A DNA stretch of 64,000 bases from Companilactobacillus kedongensis (lineage in GTDB: Bacteria > Bacillota > Bacilli > Lactobacillales > Lactobacillaceae). Within the stretch, counting starts at the first letter, position 1, and each line of letters opens with the position of its first letter. The notes beneath the pieces were generated by a model that worked only from the letters and a program-made list of their open reading frames with translations, was not told the DNA's origin and did not search any database. Location: positions 1 through 64,000 of the forward strand of contig NZ_RHOR01000010.1 of assembly GCF_003946625.1 (NCBI RefSeq). The letters are read 5' to 3'. The position numbers and the translations under genes are program-made. Below, piece by piece: positions 42,915 through 51,527 of the stretch.

Positions 42915-45446
42915 ATGGAAATAAGACATAAAAACTATATTCCAGACGATATTGAAGTCAGAGGTGCTAAAGCTAACAACTTGAAAGACCTTGACGTCAA
43001 TATTCCTCTGAATTCTTTTGTTGCCATAACTGGTGTCTCCGGTTCTGGTAAATCATCCTTAGCTATGGATACGATCTATTCTGAGGGCGCTAGAAAGTAT
43101 CTTAACGCATTATCGACATATACAAGACGTCGTATCACACAAATGGGACGATCAAATGTCGAAAACATCAAAAATCTGCCTTCAACGATTGCTTTAAGAC
43201 AACGTCCGACTGTCCCGGGTGTCCGCTCAACTGTCGGTACAATGACTGAAAGTCTCAATATTTTAAGATTGATGTTTTCAAGACTAGCTTCAGTTGTCTG
43301 CCCCAATGGACACAGAATCGACCCCACTCTAAAGATTTCTCAAGCTATGGATCTTCCTGGCAATGATGATGAAATGGGAATGATCACTTGCCCTGTCTGT
43401 CAGACCAAATTTATGGCCTTTGGTGCCGAAGATTTTGCTTTTAACTCAACTGGTGCCTGCCCAACTTGTCAGGGAACAGGATTTTTGAAGAGTATCGAAC
43501 TCGATAAGATCATCCCTGATAAGAGTTTATCGATCAAAGACGGAGCTATCAGTTCATGGCGTTTACCGGGACGCTCTTTACAAGTTGAATTAGTCGAACA
43601 ATTGGGTGTCAGAATCGATGTTCCTTTTTCAGAATTAACCGAAAAAGAAAAAGATATCGTCATCAATGGCAAAGGTGTCAAACGTGAAGTTATTGTCCCT
43701 ACTTCGACTGGTAAAACTTTTAAACTAAATGCTCTCTACGAAAACGCCTACGATGCTGTTAAGCACAGCCTTGCCAGCGCTAAAAATGAGAATACTTTAA
43801 ATCGTTTAAGTAGATTTTATTCCATTAAGGAATGTCCAAATTGTTTAGGTAGTCGTTTTGATCCTAAGTTATTTAATAACGAATTAGTCGGAAAAAATAT
43901 TGCTCAAGTCTGTCAATTGAGTATCGACCAACTACAAGACTTTTGCCAAAAAATCATGGATTGGTTACCTGACGAAATGAAAAAATTGGGTAAAAATCTA
44001 ACCAATGAATTATTGGAATTATTACAACCGATCGACGATCTAGGTTTGAATTACTTAACTATCATGCGTGCTGGAAATACTTTATCCACTGGCGAATTGC
44101 AACGAATTCAATTGGCAAGAACAATTCTCAATCAGATGACTGGTGTGCTCTATGTTTTGGATGAGCCTAGTGTTGGACTGCATCCGGCAAATGTAACTGG
44201 TTTGATCAAGATCTTACGTGAACTAGTTCGTTTAGGAAATTCATTGATCGTTGTTGATCACGATACCAGTATCATTGCTGCAGCTGACTACGTCATCGAA
44301 ATTGGCCCTTCTTCTGGTGAAAATGGTGGACAGGTTATTTCTAAAGGCAGTGTTGACGAAATAAAGACCAACAATAATTCAGTCATCAAGCCTTACTTGA
44401 CTGGTGAAGCAGACATCATCAAGCACCATCAAGTTAAACCATTTGAAAAGGGTGAATTAAGTATTGAAGTTGGGGATCGCTTCAACATTCATAATATGAA
44501 AGCCAAATTCAGTAAGGAATCACTAAATGTTGTTTCTGGAATGTCAGGTTCTGGTAAGACTACCCTAGTCTTTGACAGTCTGATTCCTTCTCTTCTGGAT
44601 CAAGCATCTAATGAATCTTTACCAAATTATGTTAAATCACTTGATAATGGTGGTATTAAAAGCGTCATCACTGTTGATTCAACTCCGATCGGCAAAAATG
44701 TTCGTTCAACAGTAGCCACTTACACCAAAATTTTAGACAAAGTCAGAAAACTTTTTGCGACGACCGATCAAGCCCAAGAGAAGCATTATACTGCCAGTTA
44801 CTTCTCATACAACAATAAGCAAGGCGCTTGTCCAAATTGTGGCGGTACTGGTGTCATTACCTTGGACATTCAATATTTGCCTGATATGGTTGAAACTTGC
44901 CCCGTATGTCATGGTGATCGTTTTAAAAAAGAAATCCTCGATATTACTTGGCACGGTAAAAACATTGCTGAAATTTTAGATATGTCTGTTACTGAGGCGG
45001 CTGAATTCTTCAAAGAAGAATCAAATATCGAGTCGGTTATTCAGACACTTTCAGAAATTGGATTAAGTTATCTGGAACTTGGTGAAAGTACACCCACCCT
45101 TTCTGGTGGTGAAGCTCAAAGATTGAAATTAGTCACTTATATGAAACGAAGTCAGAAAAATCAACTATTCATTTTTGATGAACCTAGTGTCGGACTACAC
45201 CCCAAAGACGTTTCTGTCCTAATTGGAGTCTTAAACAAACTGATCGACAATCACGCAACAGTTATTGTCATTGAACATGATCTTGATATCATCGCTAACG
45301 GTGATTACATCAATGATCTAGGTCCAGAAGGTGGCATTAACGGTGGCCATATCGTTGCATCTGGAAGCCCTAGAGAAATTTGTGCCAGCAATAGTATCAC
45401 TGGTAAATATCTCAAGAAACACTTGCAAGAATTTAATTTATACTAA
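42915..45446 (+). CDS. Class II UvrA-like ABC ATPase
   Basis: This 843-residue protein has two UvrA ATPase modules (GVSGSGKSS near 35, GMSGSGKTT near 540), two zinc-finger CxxC pairs (CPVCQTKF with CPTCQG; CPNCGG with CPVCHG) and two STLSGGEAQR-like signatures. It is about 100 residues shorter than UvrA, as in class II forms that lack the UvrB-binding insertion. Such proteins are linked to drug tolerance rather than core excision repair. TTGAGGGGG precedes the ATG. Confidence 0.85.
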   Translation: MEIRHKNYIPDDIEVRGAKANNLKDLDVNIPLNSFVAITGVSGSGKSSLAMDTIYSEGARKYLNALSTYTRRRITQMGRSNVENIKNLPSTIALRQRPTVPGVRSTVGTMTESLNILRLMFSRLASVVCPNGHRIDPTLKISQAMDLPGNDDEMGMITCPVCQTKFMAFGAEDFAFNSTGACPTCQGTGFLKSIELDKIIPDKSLSIKDGAISSWRLPGRSLQVELVEQLGVRIDVPFSELTEKEKDIVINGKGVKREVIVPTSTGKTFKLNALYENAYDAVKHSLASAKNENTLNRLSRFYSIKECPNCLGSRFDPKLFNNELVGKNIAQVCQLSIDQLQDFCQKIMDWLPDEMKKLGKNLTNELLELLQPIDDLGLNYLTIMRAGNTLSTGELQRIQLARTILNQMTGVLYVLDEPSVGLHPANVTGLIKILRELVRLGNSLIVVDHDTSIIAAADYVIEIGPSSGENGGQVISKGSVDEIKTNNNSVIKPYLTGEADIIKHHQVKPFEKGELSIEVGDRFNIHNMKAKFSKESLNVVSGMSGSGKTTLVFDSLIPSLLDQASNESLPNYVKSLDNGGIKSVITVDSTPIGKNVRSTVATYTKILDKVRKLFATTDQAQEKHYTASYFSYNNKQGACPNCGGTGVITLDIQYLPDMVETCPVCHGDRFKKEILDITWHGKNIAEILDMSVTEAAEFFKEESNIESVIQTLSEIGLSYLELGESTPTLSGGEAQRLKLVTYMKRSQKNQLFIFDEPSVGLHPKDVSVLIGVLNKLIDNHATVIVIEHDLDIIANGDYINDLGPEGGINGGHIVASGSPREICASNSITGKYLKKHLQEFNLY

Positions 45447-45456
45447 AAGAAAGTTC

Positions 45457-45612
45457 GCCAAAACATGGTCAACTTTAAAACATTAAGGCAAATGGCTCCA
45501 GTAATCCAACTTTGGATTACTGGAGCCATTTATTTTGAACGTAAAAAGCTATATTTTATTATACGTTTATGCTACATATTTAAGACAAGAATAGTTATAT
45601 CACAGTTATCTT
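45457..45612. repeat. Long-stem palindromic repeat, copy 2
   Basis: An 18-bp perfect inverted repeat (45490-45507 with 45514-45531, 6-base loop) carries the same core AATGGCTCCAGTAATCC, the same left flank AACATGGTCA and the same right flank motif as the copy at 12285. It differs by insertions in the right flank. It lies between uvrA2 and the convergent SDR gene and may also act as a terminator. Confidence 0.75.
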
Positions 45613-45632
45613 TTAAGACTTGGAAAACCGGT

Positions 45633-46490
45633 TTATGATAATCTACTCTTTAAAAATTCAATTAACGGCGTGGCTTCATGATCCATAATTGTCTTATAGT
45701 CATTAGATAACTCTTGCAGCATCCCACGAGAACCAGCATCATACATTGAGCTCAACATATGACCTTCACCATTTTCATCATAGAGTGAACCAAATTCATC
45801 TAAACTAACTGGTTTATACCCAATCTCATGACCTGTAACTTTGGTCAACACTTCAGCTAACTCTGGCATAGTATAATTTCTTTCTTGCGTTAGCGTATAG
45901 ATTTTACCATTTTGGCGTAATCGTCTTGTAACAGCCACTTTAGCAAAAGCTTTGGCACTATCTTCTAAACTAATAAATGATAAAGCTTTATCACCCATTG
46001 GATAAATAACATTTTTTCGCTCAATCAATTCTGGTAAATAAGGAACTAACGGATCAGCGTACAAAGAATTACGAATAATCGTGTATGGCACACCAGATTC
46101 AGCTAATCGTCTCGGTAAATATCCATAAAACGCTGATAAGGCAAATGGATCATCAACTTGATCTGCTATGAACCCCATTGCTAAAATATGCCCAACGTGT
46201 GACTTTTTTGCGGCATCGATAACGTACTCTAGTTCAGTTATTCGTGTGAAACTGTCATGGCTTTTACTAGGAACATAAATGAAAACATCGATCCCTTTTA
46301 AAGCGTTTACCAATGAATCTCTGTCAAAATAATCCACTTTAACCACTTCTAAACCATGACGTTTCAAATCATTAGCCTTAGAAATTGTGTGGACACCAGC
46401 AACAATCTCTTTGTCGGGAATCAATTTTCTAATCTCTGCCAAAATTTTAGAACCAAGATGTCCAGTTGCCCCTGTAACCAAATACTTCAT
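45633..46490 (-). CDS. NmrA/QorB-like NAD(P)-binding oxidoreductase
   Basis: This 285-residue protein has the Rossmann motif VTGATGHLGSKI and the atypical SDR layout of quinone oxidoreductase QorB (RRLAESGVPYTIIRNSLY). It likely reduces quinones with NADPH or senses redox state. ATG 46490 is favoured over a TTG two codons earlier, with AGGGGG 7 bases before it. Confidence 0.82.
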   Translation of the reverse strand: MKYLVTGATGHLGSKILAEIRKLIPDKEIVAGVHTISKANDLKRHGLEVVKVDYFDRDSLVNALKGIDVFIYVPSKSHDSFTRITELEYVIDAAKKSHVGHILAMGFIADQVDDPFALSAFYGYLPRRLAESGVPYTIIRNSLYADPLVPYLPELIERKNVIYPMGDKALSFISLEDSAKAFAKVAVTRRLRQNGKIYTLTQERNYTMPELAEVLTKVTGHEIGYKPVSLDEFGSLYDENGEGHMLSSMYDAGSRGMLQELSNDYKTIMDHEATPLIEFLKSRLS

Positions 46491-46716
46491 TTTCAATCCC
46501 CCTTTTCATTTGATAAAGGTATCATACTTCATAAATAAAGCGGTTGCAAACATGTCAATAGAATACTACTTATTCATTTAGGACATTATTTTACTGTTAA
46601 ACTAGTATTTAGAAACTGTATTTATGCCATGAAAAATGTAATAAAATAATATTTGCTTCTAGGAATTATTAAATAATTCACCATATTGGTCAACCAGTAT
46701 TTAAGTTACAGTAAAC

Positions 46717-46749
46717 AAAAATCGCTCTACCTTGAAAAATAGAGCGATC
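46717..46749 (-). terminator. Terminator after the WxL protein gene
   Basis: ATCGCTCTA pairs with TAGAGCGAT, and a T run follows on the minus strand. The 46500-46716 stretch shows nothing else that I can support. Confidence 0.7.
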
Positions 46750-46780
46750 TCCAAATTATATTACTATTCATTTTTTAAGT

Positions 46781-47398
46781 TTAAGCAGGAGCGTCTAACA
46801 ATGACCATGTCAATGTTGAAGTATAACTACCGCCAATATTGCCGGCTGGAACGTATAATGAAGCATCTCCAGCTGTAAATGTACCAGTATATGCACCAAT
46901 ACCTTCACCAGCCGTAGCGTTTACAAGTGTTGATGCAGCGCTAGAAACTGTAACGGGACTTACCGTTGTAGGTGGTGTTGATTGGTTAGTACTATCATCA
47001 GCAGCAATCGTTGGTGCTTCAAGTGATAATGTTGCACCCTTTAAAGGAGCCTTACTTGTTGCATCTGCGAATCCTGAACCAGCTACACTTACTGACCAAC
47101 CGCTTGGGAAGCCAGGGTTTGTAACGTGCAATGTGCTATCAAAAGCACTTGATGTATAAGTTGTTTTGCCAACAGACAATGGTTGTGTACCAAATGAAAT
47201 ATCTGGAGCACTATCCAAAGTTAAAGAACCAGTTTGTTGCAATCCAACATCAGTGGATTTGGTTAATGGACTTGGAGAAGTTGGCGTTGTTGCCGTTACC
47301 GTTGTATCTGTCGTTGCGGCCTTAGCCGTAATCAATCCAGCCGGTAAAGCTAATGCTAAAGCACCTAAAGCTGCGAAACCTTTTACAAATTTAATCAT
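46781..47398 (-). CDS. Small WxL-domain surface protein
   Basis: This 205-residue protein has a signal peptide ending near AKAA (about residue 28) and both WxL motifs: GWSVSVAG in the middle and TLTWSLLDAPA at the C-terminus. WxL domains bind peptidoglycan non-covalently. It is Ala/Thr/Pro/Ser-rich. It stands beside a DUF916 protein, the standard partner in WxL cell-surface complexes. AGGAAAAT precedes the ATG. Confidence 0.92.
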   Translation of the reverse strand: MIKFVKGFAALGALALALPAGLITAKAATTDTTVTATTPTSPSPLTKSTDVGLQQTGSLTLDSAPDISFGTQPLSVGKTTYTSSAFDSTLHVTNPGFPSGWSVSVAGSGFADATSKAPLKGATLSLEAPTIAADDSTNQSTPPTTVSPVTVSSAASTLVNATAGEGIGAYTGTFTAGDASLYVPAGNIGGSYTSTLTWSLLDAPA

Positions 47399-47471
47399 GA
47401 CTATTTTCCTCTATCTTCTTACATAAAAGAAACTTTCCCATGAGCTCCCCTCGTTAGTTCATGATTTATCT

Positions 47472-47493
47472 CGGATAAGTAATCCCTTATCCG
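47472..47493. repeat. Hairpin in the leader of the WxL gene
   Basis: CGGATAAG and CTTATCCG pair perfectly around a 6-base centre, 75 bases before the WxL start. It could be an operator or a stabilising 5' mRNA hairpin for a highly expressed surface protein. Confidence 0.4.
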
Positions 47494-47546
47494 CCCTAAT
47501 ATATACATCTTTTTAGCCCAGTAATCAAAATAACAGCACATAAATA

Positions 47547-47582
47547 AATAACCTAACAAAATATAAATTTTGTTGGGTTATT
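47547..47582 (-). terminator. Terminator after the DUF916 gene's neighbour region
   Basis: A 16-bp stem with one G-T pair lies next to the stop of the DUF916/DUF3324 gene and has A/T runs on both sides. Confidence 0.75.
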
Positions 47583-47587
47583 TAATA

Positions 47588-48604
47588 TTATTTCTTATTT
47601 TTACTCTTAATGATAATTGCCAAAAGTGCTGCGATAATTAGGATCAAGAAAGCAACTACTGCGAGCATTGGCCAATTTTCTTTAGTATTTGTTTCACCAA
47701 CTGCAGTCTTGTTCATCTGCTTTGCTTTAGTTGTGGTAATTGTGAAGTTCTTAGTGAAACTCCAAGTCTTATCACTAGTTGACAACTTCAGATGTAAAGT
47801 ATAATTTCCAGATTTCAATGGAGCATTATTTGTACTTACTGGAAGGTCAAAATTACTGTTAGGTGCCATATCTAAGCCGTCTTTTTCAAGTCTATAAACT
47901 GTTGTACCGCTGCCCTCTTTAGTAACCTTAGCATCTGCTTTTATCTTATTAATAAGCATTGGTTGATCATTTTGGAGATTAGCAACGATATAGTTCTGAT
48001 AGTTGAACTGTTTTGTTTTAGCGTAATTCAAATTAATATTAGGTTTGATTTTTTCAGAATTTTCCCGTAATTGTAAACCAATCACATAGGCATATTGATT
48101 ATTGATCGTTACACCTTTTTTATTAGTTGCATTTTGAGCAGAATCCAATAATTTAATCTGAACACCGCCTAAAACTATTCCGTCAAATTCTTTTTTTGGA
48201 ACTTTCAATTCAAAGGATTCAGCTTTATTAGTATCAGCAGGAACTGTAACTGTCTTAGGTTCCGGAACCATCTTTTCAATATCTGCCTTAACGGATGGAT
48301 CAGGTTCTGATCCATGCTTACTATAATCTACAACACCGTTAATATTGGTACTGGCACGATTGATCGAAATCAAATACTTATGTTCTTTACTGTCACTGTT
48401 ATTAATATGAAAAGTTAATTTCTGACTATCACCTGGTTTTACTTTTAAATCGTAATAACTAATATTTGAATCTATCTGGTTATCCGGATGATCCGCAGAA
48501 ACGGTATAACTTAAATTAGCCGCTTGTGCCGTAGTTAGATCCGTTGTAAAGAAACTTGCCACTAGCAAAATCAAAAAAAAAAACATTATTGATAGTTTCT
48601 TCAT
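47588..48604 (-). CDS. DUF916/DUF3324 WxL-associated membrane-anchored protein
   Basis: This 338-residue protein has a signal peptide, the DUF916 domain (LSYTVSADHPDNQIDSNISYYDLKVKPGD), the DUF3324 domain (NLNYAKTKQFNYQNYIVANLQN) and a C-terminal membrane anchor followed by KSKNKK. Such proteins tether WxL proteins and peptidoglycan at the surface. ATG 48604 follows CAGGAGAT; an upstream in-frame start would add twelve residues. Confidence 0.92.
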   Translation of the reverse strand: MKKLSIMFFFLILLVASFFTTDLTTAQAANLSYTVSADHPDNQIDSNISYYDLKVKPGDSQKLTFHINNSDSKEHKYLISINRASTNINGVVDYSKHGSEPDPSVKADIEKMVPEPKTVTVPADTNKAESFELKVPKKEFDGIVLGGVQIKLLDSAQNATNKKGVTINNQYAYVIGLQLRENSEKIKPNINLNYAKTKQFNYQNYIVANLQNDQPMLINKIKADAKVTKEGSGTTVYRLEKDGLDMAPNSNFDLPVSTNNAPLKSGNYTLHLKLSTSDKTWSFTKNFTITTTKAKQMNKTAVGETNTKENWPMLAVVAFLILIIAALLAIIIKSKNKK

Positions 48605-48640
48605 ATTTACTATCTCCTGTGAAACCATCAATTCCCACAC

Positions 48641-48671
48641 AAAAAGGCAACTCTAATTAGAATTGCCTTTT
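48641..48671 (-). terminator. Terminator between the small gene and the DUF916 gene
   Basis: AAAAGGCAA pairs with TTGCCTTTT (stem extended by TCTAATTAGA inside), with a T run on the minus strand. Confidence 0.75.
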
Positions 48672-48807
48672 ATCTCTCAATCTTATCCTTAAATAATTTT
48701 TAAAGCTAAATTCCGGTTTCGATAAAAAGCAATGATTATTATCATGTTTTTCAAAACCGATTATATGAACTTATTAACGTTAATACAATTAATCAGCTTA
48801 TTTTATT

Positions 48808-48987
48808 TTACCAATTATCGTGATCCCAAAGTCTGCCATCTAACTCACCTTGAGCCTGTTCAATTCTAATTTGTTGCTCACTGACAACTTTCTTTAAAGC
48901 TAACAGTAAAGCCCTTTTTTCATAATCATTTTGTCTAGCAGATAATTCATCAATTTGTTTTAATAACCATTTTGTATTCTCATCCAT
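48808..48987 (-). CDS. Small cytosolic helical protein of unknown function
   Basis: This 59-residue protein starts at ATG 48987 after GAGGTAAT. It reads as a helix-rich, possibly coiled-coil peptide (KWLLKQIDELSARQNDYEKR) and ends in GRLWDHDNW. Similar short proteins occur in other lactobacilli, but I know no function. It follows the first lectin gene by 46 bases. Confidence 0.6.
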   Translation of the reverse strand: MDENTKWLLKQIDELSARQNDYEKRALLLALKKVVSEQQIRIEQAQGELDGRLWDHDNW

Positions 48988-49033
48988 AATTATTACCTCG
49001 AATCTAAATCTGCTTATCAATATAACACATATT

Positions 49034-51310
49034 TTAGCGAACTGAGTCCGTTAAGCCCCAGGTAATTGTATACTCATAATTTCCAGCCTTAGCGGTAGAA
49101 TTTGCCTTCAAGAGAATGCCATCATTTTCAGTCCACGTATTGGCAACCTGAAAAGTAGAACCGTCTATAATATTATTGCTGGGAAAAGTACTCTTATTAG
49201 CAATTTCTATAATAGATCCATTCAAAATGGATTTTGATATGCCGGCATCGTCAACATACACTAGATCTCCATCAAATTTAGCACTTGTATCGGGTTGTTT
49301 AGCGGTAGCTGTTAAGATCCATTTAGAAGTATCAACCGCATTATCAACAATATCCAACTTCCAATTACCTTGGCGCGGAACCGTCTGATTCTTACCATTA
49401 GATCTCACTGTTCTAAAGTACATAAGCTTATCAGCGTCTATCAATATCGGTGCTGAAGTCGGTTTGGTAATTGTATAGGTAACATAGTTAGTTCGATTTC
49501 CACTTTTATCAGTTACATACACCATCAATGTATTTTTACCATCATTTAAACTAGTTCTAGGTATGGTTAACTTCATAACAGCATTAGTGTCGGACCCCAT
49601 ACCAGTAGTAACTTCATTATTACCATTAAGTGAATAGTGAACCGTTAAATCTGAGTTGACCACATTTATACTAGTATCATCGTACCAAATTTTACCCGTG
49701 GCATCGACCGATGCAGCATCCCCAATATCAAGATTCAGGTTTCCCCCATCCAACAACATACCTGCTCTCTTTATGACAAAATCTTGTAGTTGTGTGTACT
49801 TAATCAAATTGTCTCCAGTAAAAGCAACATCTGTAGCAGCGACATCAGTATCTACTTTAGGGTTTAGAGAATTGGCCACTCCGTTTAATGTAATCGTTGC
49901 GCTATTAGGGTCTTTGTCTTTCAGAAGATTTTTTAATGTCCGTTTAAGTGGAGAAACTCTAAGTTCATTACTAGTTATATTCTCACTAGTACCATCACTA
50001 TATATAATCGTTCCATTTATATAGATCATATTATCTGGCAAATTTATCGAAGCTAGAATATTTTGCCAATCCATCGCACCACTATCACGTTTAACATTAT
50101 AGACAAAATGTAATTGATCATGATTATAAACACTTTTATCAGTCGAAGTTAGTTCCTTACCACCTTGAGAAATATTATAAATATGCGTTCCAACTGTACC
50201 TTCAACGATAGATGGAATCGACTCAAAAACAACCATATTTCTGGCATATTGATCACCGGTACTACCAGTGAATCCCCAAAGAACTTTCCCTTCATTTTGA
50301 GAAAATTGTTGCGTAGGGTTTTTATAAAAATTACTTGTATCAATTGGTATATCAGCTACTTTAACAGGTTGGGAATTATTACCCGCAGTTACTTCACCCG
50401 TATGAATTTTACCATCCAATTCATATGTTAAGTGACCAACCGTACTTCCAGGATCTGCCGGAGTCCACGTTATTACCAAGTGATGCCAGAGACCATTACT
50501 TAATCTAAGGTCTCCCTTAGAACTTTGAGTCTTTAAATTTCTATGCAGTAATTGATATATATATACCGTTTTCATTGTTCCCTGATTAGGTATTTGATAA
50601 ATAGAAGCGGGTAAACCAACGTACGAACTGGCCTCACCAGGATAATTATCCCCAATATGTGACGTTGCCTCCGTTGAGAATCCTCCATCAAAGCCGTTAT
50701 TTACCCCAGTAAGACTACCACTCCAACCACCATTACTAAAAAGACTAGAATGATTTCTATTAGGATTCATATGAGTATCAAATTCCATAGCCCAGCTATT
50801 CTGAATTGCCTTATCTGCTAAAGTTTGCCCTGACCCACTAAAGGGATCTTTATCTATCCCCCAAACTCCCATAGTTTGTCCTTTTGCAGGTAAAGCTCCA
50901 TCCATAGATATAGCACCATATCCAGAATTCTGTAGAACGAATGCCAATCCATCAGCCGGATCACTTTCATATCCAAAATACATCCACATTGATAAAGTCT
51001 GCTTAACGTTTAGATTAATGTAGTTATTTGCCTTGTCATTAGACCAGACACCACCAATTGACATACCTTCTTTAGGTGTAACTTGGATGATACTAGTGTC
51101 ACCATTTTTAAAATTAGTATTGGCTCCATTACCCTTAAATGTTCCCCTAGTAAAATAATCATCAAAATTCAAACCTTTTGGTGCATTATCAACAGGTATA
51201 TCTGCCGCCTTCACATCCAGTGTATTGATCTGATCATAAGATAAAATGAATCCGGATAAGAATACGAACAAAAATACAGTAATTCCCTTTATAATTTTAT
51301 TTATGGTCAT
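49034..51310 (-). CDS. L-type lectin WxL surface protein 1
   Basis: This 758-residue adhesin-like protein has a signal peptide, then a legume-type lectin domain (about 40-300) with DGLAFVLQN, GQTMGVWG, NSWAMEFDTH and a GLWHHLVITW strand. An all-beta linker follows, then a WxL domain with WILTATA and YTITWGLTDSV at the end. It probably binds glycans and stays wall-associated. ATG 51310 follows GAGGG; a GTG four codons earlier is less likely. The next gene is a tandem paralogue. Confidence 0.88.
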   Translation of the reverse strand: MTINKIIKGITVFLFVFLSGFILSYDQINTLDVKAADIPVDNAPKGLNFDDYFTRGTFKGNGANTNFKNGDTSIIQVTPKEGMSIGGVWSNDKANNYINLNVKQTLSMWMYFGYESDPADGLAFVLQNSGYGAISMDGALPAKGQTMGVWGIDKDPFSGSGQTLADKAIQNSWAMEFDTHMNPNRNHSSLFSNGGWSGSLTGVNNGFDGGFSTEATSHIGDNYPGEASSYVGLPASIYQIPNQGTMKTVYIYQLLHRNLKTQSSKGDLRLSNGLWHHLVITWTPADPGSTVGHLTYELDGKIHTGEVTAGNNSQPVKVADIPIDTSNFYKNPTQQFSQNEGKVLWGFTGSTGDQYARNMVVFESIPSIVEGTVGTHIYNISQGGKELTSTDKSVYNHDQLHFVYNVKRDSGAMDWQNILASINLPDNMIYINGTIIYSDGTSENITSNELRVSPLKRTLKNLLKDKDPNSATITLNGVANSLNPKVDTDVAATDVAFTGDNLIKYTQLQDFVIKRAGMLLDGGNLNLDIGDAASVDATGKIWYDDTSINVVNSDLTVHYSLNGNNEVTTGMGSDTNAVMKLTIPRTSLNDGKNTLMVYVTDKSGNRTNYVTYTITKPTSAPILIDADKLMYFRTVRSNGKNQTVPRQGNWKLDIVDNAVDTSKWILTATAKQPDTSAKFDGDLVYVDDAGISKSILNGSIIEIANKSTFPSNNIIDGSTFQVANTWTENDGILLKANSTAKAGNYEYTITWGLTDSVR

Positions 51311-51476
51311 ATAATCCCTCACTTATATAATCAAATCATTTCTAAATATAAAACTTTTCTCTTTACAAAATATATATTACACGCTTTACGTAATAATTAA
51401 AACTCAAAATACGTAATTTTTCATTACAAATTTTGATTAAATTTTATATATCAAAACCATTTAAAAATTTATAGAT

Positions 51477-51525
51477 AAAAAAAGACTTTCAATACTGAAA
51501 AAGTTCAGTTATCGAAAGTCTTAAT
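51477..51525 (-). terminator. Terminator after lectin gene 2
   Basis: AAGACTTTC pairs with GAAAGTCTT, extended by CTGAA/TTCAG inside, with a T run on the minus strand. Lectin genes 1 and 2 are thus separate transcription units. Confidence 0.75.
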
Positions 51526-51527
51526 TT

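Noticed and set aside
42915-45446. Housekeeping UvrA
   Set aside because: The protein is about 100 residues short and stands without uvrB, matching class II UvrA.
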